A DNA stretch of 25,501 bases from Trichoplax sp. H2 (Eukaryota > Placozoa > Uniplacotomia > Trichoplacea), in contig NOWV01000399.1 in the NCBI GenBank assembly GCA_003344405.1, positions 1 through 25,501 of the forward strand. Direction: 5' to 3'. A program made the translations under genes and the position numbers. Positions within the stretch are counted from its first letter, which is position 1, and every line of letters starts with the position of its first letter. The notes under the pieces are model-generated. The model searched no databases and was not told the origin of the DNA. It saw only the letters and a list, made by a program, of their open reading frames with translations. Positions 20,020-25,501 of this stretch are shown one piece after another.

Positions 20020-20067
20020 TATAAATACTTGATAACTTGTCATCATCGTGTAACTCAAAGCGGAAAA
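20020..20067 (+). promoter_or_regulatory. Gene 3 core promoter (TATA box and start region)
   Basis: TATAAATA (20020-20027) is followed 32 bp later by AACTCAAAGCGGAAAA (20052-20067), the counterpart of the gene 2 promoter. The 5' UTR would be about 110 nt, ending at the ATG at 20165. Confidence 0.65.
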
Positions 20068-20164
20068 AGCATTGAAACTTTGGCTAAAAAGGATTACTGT
20101 AATTGACCTCAACATCTCTATCCTTGACTAACTCATCCATTTCTCGTTTTCCAGCTGTCAAAAC

Positions 20165-20968
20165 ATGAAGGCTATTCTTGCACTCTTTTGTGCTCTACAA
20201 TTGATGACTCTTGTTGCGGTAATGGATTATAATTAGTCATTAATTACAATCACTACTAATGTGATATGATTCTCAGAGAAATCAACTACCAATCTTGCAA
20301 TTTTTCAGCCATCCGCCGCGGCATATTATTCTAAATATAACAGGAATTACCTTAAAAAACTACTTCTTCAACTTGATTTAAAACTCAAACTCCATTCAAA
20401 GAAGCACCACATTAATCATAGTAAGACTTTAAAATAAAATATTGTTTCTTTCATTTTGCTAACTGAACTGTAAACTAAATCTTCCGTTTCATACCATATT
20501 AACATTTATTCTCGTTTTTATCCATAAGGTTCTACGGACAGACTAAAGATTTGTAAAGAAAGCAGCTCTGTAATCAAAGTCTATCATTCATCGGTCATTG
20601 GTTGCCCAGGCAGTTGGACTGGCCACATTCGAAACGCCGATTTGTGTGGCAGAGGATATCATTTATGTAATAAAAACGACAGAAGGTCCCTACTTTCCAA
20701 GATTACCTACAAAGATGCCATTAAAATCCCTGGCTGTTATGCATTTAATGCAGCCCATGACTTTTACAAGTGCATTGACTGTGAGAATAGAACGGCTCAC
20801 GATGATCTAGCCGGTGTCGGTAGGGCATGTCCTATAAAAGTCGAACGTAGAACATCCTGTATAACAGGAGGGATGATTGATGCAGCAAAAACCTTTGAGA
20901 GCTACAGCCATAAGAGGGCTTGCCAGTATCATTCAGGAATATCTGGTGTTTTGTGTTGCAAAAATTAA
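20165..20968 (+). CDS. Gene 3: secreted 12-Cys family protein, complete, three exons, 201 aa
   Basis: Exons are 20165-20218, 20309-20420 and 20529-20968, with GT-AG introns of 90 bp (acceptor TTTTTCAG, phase 0) and 108 bp (phase 1). The ATG opens a signal peptide (MKAILALFCALQLMTLVA). Residues 19-55 (exon 2) are rich in Lys, His and Leu (LKKLLLQLDLKLKLHSKK), could form a basic amphipathic helix, and share no sequence with exon 2 of gene 2 although both are exactly 112 nt. The domain that follows has 12 cysteines: KIC, GCPGS, LCGRGYHLC, PGCY, KCIDC, ACP, SCI, ACQYH and the final LCC. It carries one NRT sequon. No catalytic motif is visible; a secreted disulfide-stabilised protein, perhaps with a processed N-terminal segment, is the most I can infer. 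It is nearly identical to gene 1 and lies at the start of the copy B block. Confidence 0.92.
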
Positions 20969-21135
20969 CACTTATTTTCGGTGGAGTTTACCCATATTTT
21001 ACTGTCACTTTATGTTCCAGTTTAAAACATTGATTGTAAGGATTGAACATAATGTTAACTACTACTTAATAGATGTAACATTAACTAGAAAAATTTCAAT
21101 AAGACTGGATTAATGTTCGCACTCCTTGTTTCTAA

Positions 21136-21141
21136 AATAAA
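21136..21141 (+). promoter_or_regulatory. Poly(A) signal AATAAA of gene 3
   Basis: It lies about 170 bp after the stop and is identical in context to 566-571 after gene 1. Confidence 0.55.
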
Positions 21142-23538
21142 AATAGTTTGCAGTACCAAATGAATTATTGCTTGCCTAAAATATCAAGTTAAATCAGAAT
21201 CTAATCTTAAAAGACCCTCTTATTGGCGGAATTTAGTCATATCGTTATACTTTCGAGTCAGTTTATAATGTTTTAACTAGCACTCTATTCTTTTCTACCA
21301 AGCAGTACATTAGACAAGTAACTATAGCAACTACAGCACAGTAATGCGTATTATAATCATATTAGTAGCAAGCAATGACTGATCATATTTAACTTAATTG
21401 TAAAATAAATTCTCCTTCGATATGGCAATGTGATATGCACAGTACTAACGGCGTGTAGAGAAAGATACACCCATATTTGAACATATGGATAGCTATATTT
21501 GATATAGTTAGGTTACTTTGAATAGATATTATCATGAAGCTAATACTAGATGATTGCTAACTACTATATTAGAAATTGTTGATGGCTAATGGTAGCCAGT
21601 TGACTAATTATGTTACAAGATTTATATAGCTAGAAACACTATAGTTGTTAAGATGCCTTTCGGAGAAAGGGACTAAATGTTAATAGAAAAGTAGTGGCAT
21701 CTTAAGTAGAATAATTTAGATTTATAGAAAATAATGATATATTATTAGAGAAAAGTATTTTGTTTGATGACTCATATCTGATTGTCCATTAATCAAGATG
21801 TCATAAATGGATTTATCGAAATGTTTATTAGAACTGCAGAGATGAGCTCAAAAAGGAGAAGAGACTTCGCTTCACTTTGAGCTCGGAAGACTTTAGATTT
21901 AAGCCTTTTAAAAACACCACTTGACCAAAATAGTTATTCTGAGGCCCATTTATTACACGGCGATTACCATTTATTATAACTAATAAAGAAATTGTATGGG
22001 TTAGCATAATATAAGAAAATGGTTTCTGCTCTGCCGTTATCGCTGCAATATTGCAACATTGGTATTACTATAATACTCCAGAACTTATGTAGATTTTAGC
22101 CAGTGAGCAATCTAATAGATTAGAACCAACTTTCTTTTGAGATTTCTAGTTAGTTATACTACTACAATTCACATTACAAATTGATCATGCAGTTCTAATT
22201 CTGACTGTAGTTAACAGTAAATAAATCTTTGCTCGTTAAAATTCATAAAGGTATGTAAGATGCGAGATGAAACGCTTCATAGTGTCTAAATAAGTTTTTA
22301 AATTATTACAGGTACGAGTACATGCCAACATCTTGCCCAAATTTTGTATTGTAAATTGAAACTTTTGACGAAATTTAATTCTTATTAAAGTAATTATATT
22401 TACAAAATATAACAAACCACAAAGATTTAATAAAACAATACATTGGGTTATGTCAAGCTGTACTATTGATTTGATACTTGTGTATTCATGAGCACTAGCA
22501 TGGTTTCGTTATAGGAAGGTCAATTTGCAATAACCTCCTTAGCTTAATGAGAAAACAACATTAATTAAATCACTGTCATCCTATAGTCACTATTATGATG
22601 AGTGGGAAAATGGTGCAGCCACACTGCAATATTTTTTACCACTCCTTTGTAATTGGTGACATTGGGCAAAATATATTGAGATGATATACGTATGAACAGA
22701 TTTACCTATTATAACGTTAAGTAAACTCAAAAATTTTGTAATTGTATTAAAAAATCATCTAAATTAAAATCCTTTTCCATTCTCCAGGATTAGATTAGTG
22801 TTGGATTATGCCAGTGCATTGTTAACGATTGCGATCGAAAGGTGAAATGCATATTAGTAAAATTAATTGGAGATCAATAGGATCCAGTATATCGATATAG
22901 TGCAGGAATGGTATCTTCATTTTCGTATTACTGCATTTGATTAAGTAAAAACTGGAATAGAAGCAGGACGATGCATTTGTTCTGAACCACACTTTCAGTA
23001 ATTAATTATCGTCTTAAGGTTAAATAGTCAGATCAATTACAGCATCAAAAGTAAGACAATGATTATTGCATAACAAATCAATCATATCATCCAATCGTAT
23101 AATTAGTAAGCACGATTCGTACGACAATTACCTTACATAATCAACATCAATGGTCTAAAATTTAAAAATTAACTACAAGTATGTTACAGATAATCTCGAT
23201 AATGTAGACATTTAAAGAAACTCGCTACATATTTATAAGCAATTGTTGGAATAGTTAATTGTAACAGCATTCCCTAGAAATGCAGATATTTTCAAAATAT
23301 ACCGGCATTCTAGGATTCCTGACTGTTTAAAGCATGGGATTGTAGACAATTAAAAAATATTCTCTACAAACCTGCTTTCAGGTTGGAATTGTATTCTGAG
23401 ATTGTTACACATTTAAGACCATTCTTGCTCTGTAGTATTGGCAACTCTTAAAAATGCTCTTACTTTAGCATCTTTGTCTATAAATGGTACTTTAATAACT
23501 ACAGCCAATGGGACAATAAGCAATTGATACCTTGATAT
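21142..23538. other. Intergenic flank between gene 3 and relic B
   Basis: This is the copy B version of 572-2968: noncoding, with the same three inverted repeats (near 21649, 21843 and 22570-22664). The antisense frame that is open at 2661-2978 in copy A is closed here by a CAA to TAA change, so it is not a gene. Confidence 0.7.
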
Positions 23539-23544
23539 CACAGT

Positions 23545-23983
23545 GTTACAGTGTTAAATACTGTATTACAGTAGAAATAACTATGTTAGGATAATTCTGT
23601 TAGACTATCCTTATTTAGTTAACTTCTAATTTGGATATACTGTATTTTAATATAGCACTGACTTTTTATGACAGTGACACTTATACACATACTGAAATTA
23701 TAATAGTTATAATAGGGAATGCAAATCATCTGCTTACAGTTCGAATCATTGTGATTGTAATTTACTTATGATAGACTGTAAATTATCATGGAAATGTTCC
23801 GTGATAGGACATATCGTAATCTGACTATTCTGTATTAGTTATTACNNNNNNNNNNNNNNNNNNNNGTAGAGCAAAAGTGCTCGTGATAGTGCAGATATCG
23901 TTCCTTGATACGTAGTTCAAGGAATTGACTTATTGATCGTAGATTACGTTATCTTGTTGCAAAGCTGTTTTGTGACACACAGT
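23545..23983. mobile_element. Candidate non-autonomous insertion containing a gap
   Basis: Copy A has a single CACAGT at 2967-2972, whereas copy B has CACAGT at 23539-23544 and again at 23978-23983, with about 430 bp between. This is the pattern of an insertion with a 5-6 bp target-site duplication. The ends are weak inverted repeats (TGTTACA at the left, reading TGTCACA inward from the right). The interior has small hairpins: TAATTTAC/GTAAATTA at 23758-23785 and TTCCTTGA/TCAAGGAA at 23901-23924. No coding sequence is visible and the family is unknown. The real length is uncertain because of the N run. Confidence 0.5.
23846..23865. other. Assembly gap (20 N)
   Basis: Twenty consecutive N lie inside the candidate insertion. 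A round number suggests a placeholder of unknown true length. Confidence 0.95.
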
Positions 23984-24113
23984 CATCAAAATAACTTCGA
24001 TACAATCCTGTATAATCGGCGCTATGACCAATACAACAAAAAATACGCATGGCTACAAAAATAAAAAAGCTTGCCATTATTATTCAGGAATATCTGGTGT
24101 TCTGTGCTGTTAA
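23979..24113 (+). pseudogene. Relic B: C-terminal fragment of a 12-Cys family gene
   Basis: This is the copy B version of relic A. It keeps more of the family pattern: TSIQSCIIGAM retains the ninth cysteine, and the end reads KKACHYYSGISGVLCC followed directly by TAA at 24111-24113, two codons earlier than in genes 1-3. It still lacks everything before the last third of exon 3. The candidate insertion abuts its upstream edge. Relic A has decayed further, so the duplication of the block came after the deletion that made the relic. Confidence 0.8.
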
Positions 24114-25501
24114 AAATTCAACTCCTTTTTGAAGGAGTTTATCTTGCTGCCATTTTATATTCTAACTTTAAAACATACATTATAGCAATATAATAAATTA
24201 ATACGTGCTCTCTCCCTGTACATATCATTAACTAGAAGCATTTATTCGTACTTAAATTAATACGTCAATGATTTAATTTACACTTCTGTAGAACGTTAAT
24301 CGCCTTTGAATAAGAGTTAGCGATACCAAATGAAGGATTTTTTGATTAAATGACAAGTTGAATCAGAAACTAATCTCAATAAATGCGGTCATGAGCATAG
24401 TTTAATCATATCGTTATACTTTGAAGAAAGTTTGTAATATTTTAATGGTACTCCGTCCCTTTCTATTAACCACTACATTAGATAAGAATATTTATAGTAA
24501 GTACGTACTTTTGATAGGTTTGTATTCGTGTTTGTGACGGACAATTATTGATTATGTTTAATTCAATTGGAAAATAAATTCTTCGATATGATAATGTGTT
24601 CCACAGTGCTAACGGTAATTATCCCGTAAGTTATAGTCTAAAAAATTTCAGAAATTACTATAATATGAGGAAAAGATTTCTACCCTACTACTATCACTGC
24701 AATACTGCAACGCCAGTATTAATATTTTCACAATTAATGTAGACTTTACTCAGTGAGTAATTTAATAGATTAGAACGGGTTTTGAAGCTAATTTCAAAAA
24801 ATTGCAGTTCAATAAATACCAGGATTGTTCTTGTCTTTATATACTGAGATCAAAGAAACCGGAGATTAAAAGAAGTAGCATGAGACCTTATCTCAGAAAA
24901 TTGTTTAAATTTTTCGCAGCCACACTAATTGTGTGGAAATTTATACGGTGAAGTCGATAAATTGGATTACATGATTGACTTTTTAGTATCAGATCTATTA
25001 TTTAAATGGTTTAATCTAAGTTTATCGAAATGTAAGGATTTATGTTGCATATATAATTATAAAATCCATTTCTTCCTACAAGATTAGCTGTTTTAAAATA
25101 TAATATACAAGCAATTTTTAAAAATAATTGACAAGTATAGCTAGATGCCGACTAATAATTTTACTAGATCGCTCAATCATACGGTACCAATGCATCTTCG
25201 ATATCTTACTCAGACTTTTTTTAAAATTCCACCTAGCTTTGCAAATAACAACACTTCTATCATTATTTTAACGGAATTTAATATCGTACCGTGCTATATC
25301 CAAAGTGAAAACGATTTTATTAATCAAGTTTAAGCCATGTTTATTATACTTATTAAATTGATGTTGAGTACTTATTCAAAAAAAATAGTAGATTACAATA
25401 AAAATATATTAATTTCAATGCTAAACTATTTACTCTAAGAATAATCTAAACAATTTTGCGGTAATGCAAAATTTATTCCTAGAAAAATTTATAGAACAGT
25501 C
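24114..25501. other. 3' flank of relic B, noncoding
   Basis: This is the copy B version of 3103-4490. A 62-codon open frame at 25145-25333 is broken in copy A by a one-base deletion and looks like chance. Confidence 0.6.

Larger units (their letters stand above)
20571..25501 (+). repeat. Large duplicated block, copy B (gene 3 end, flank, relic B, flank)
   Basis: This is the counterpart of 1-4490 and continues past the window end or stops close to it. Collinearity is complete except for the extra segment 23545-23983. Because window base 1 falls inside an exon, the true left edge of the block cannot be seen. Confidence 0.93.

Noticed and set aside
19894-20115. 73-codon antisense open frame
   Set aside because: It overlaps the gene 3 promoter on the opposite strand; the composition looks like translated AT-rich spacer.
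20598-20810. Second forward frame inside exon 3 (also 28-240 and 8188-8388)
   Set aside because: Out-of-frame shadow of the Cys-rich coding exon; it appears in every copy only because the true frame is conserved.
20877-21113. 78-codon forward frame running from exon 3 into the 3' UTR
   Set aside because: It overlaps the real frame out of phase and continues into noncoding flank; there is no equivalent in gene 1.
25145-25333. 62-codon open frame after relic B
   Set aside because: Copy A (about 4136-4320) has a one-base deletion that breaks it, and there is no upstream promoter or similarity.

Overview
The window is animal nuclear DNA. It is AT-rich, its genes are split by GT-AG introns (mostly about 90-330 bp, one of 1.2 kb), and it has TATA-box promoters, AATAAA poly(A) signals, secreted eukaryotic proteins and long stretches of decayed repeats. 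Nothing fixes the species. A compact, AT-rich invertebrate fits; a placozoan such as Trichoplax is compatible, but this is a weak guess. A 20-N run at 23846-23865 marks a scaffold gap.

The main content is a same-strand array of one gene family encoding small secreted cysteine-rich proteins: gene 1 (1-398, 3' part only), relic A (2968-3102), gene 2 (7743-8549, complete, 199 aa), gene 3 (20165-20968, complete, 201 aa) and relic B (23979-24113). I assembled genes 2 and 3 by hand. Both have a 54-nt signal-peptide exon, a 112-nt second exon and a long third exon carrying a 12-cysteine domain, with identical intron phases. I do not recognise a named family. The domain ends in the signature GISGVLCC.

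The array has nested duplications. Positions 1-4490 and 20571-25501 are the same block, a few percent diverged by eye. Inside each block the gene with its 3' flank and the relic with its 3' flank form an older, more decayed duplicate pair. The flank upstream of relic A (about 2190-2960) matches the flank upstream of gene 3 (about 18400-19835), so the relic is a gene that lost its promoter, exons 1-2 and most of exon 3.

Between genes 2 and 3 lies an unrelated five-exon gene (13843-16671, 287 aa) for a secreted chymotrypsin-fold serine protease. Its triad is intact, but its S1 pocket and oxyanion hole are unusual. Upstream of it (11.1-13.35 kb) are several repeat families and two candidate TATA promoters. 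Downstream on the minus strand (17616-17835) is the C-terminal remnant of a cytochrome P450, broken by a stop and a frameshift. A satellite of about five 100-bp units (18806-19280) precedes gene 3.

The point of greatest interest is how the Cys-rich family changes. Genes 1 and 3 are almost identical except for a 37-bp segment between the ninth and tenth cysteines, where all seven base changes alter amino acids. Exon 2 keeps its exact length between genes 2 and 3 but no sequence similarity. Together with copy-number change and pseudogenes, this resembles families of secreted recognition, defence or effector proteins; that function is inference only.
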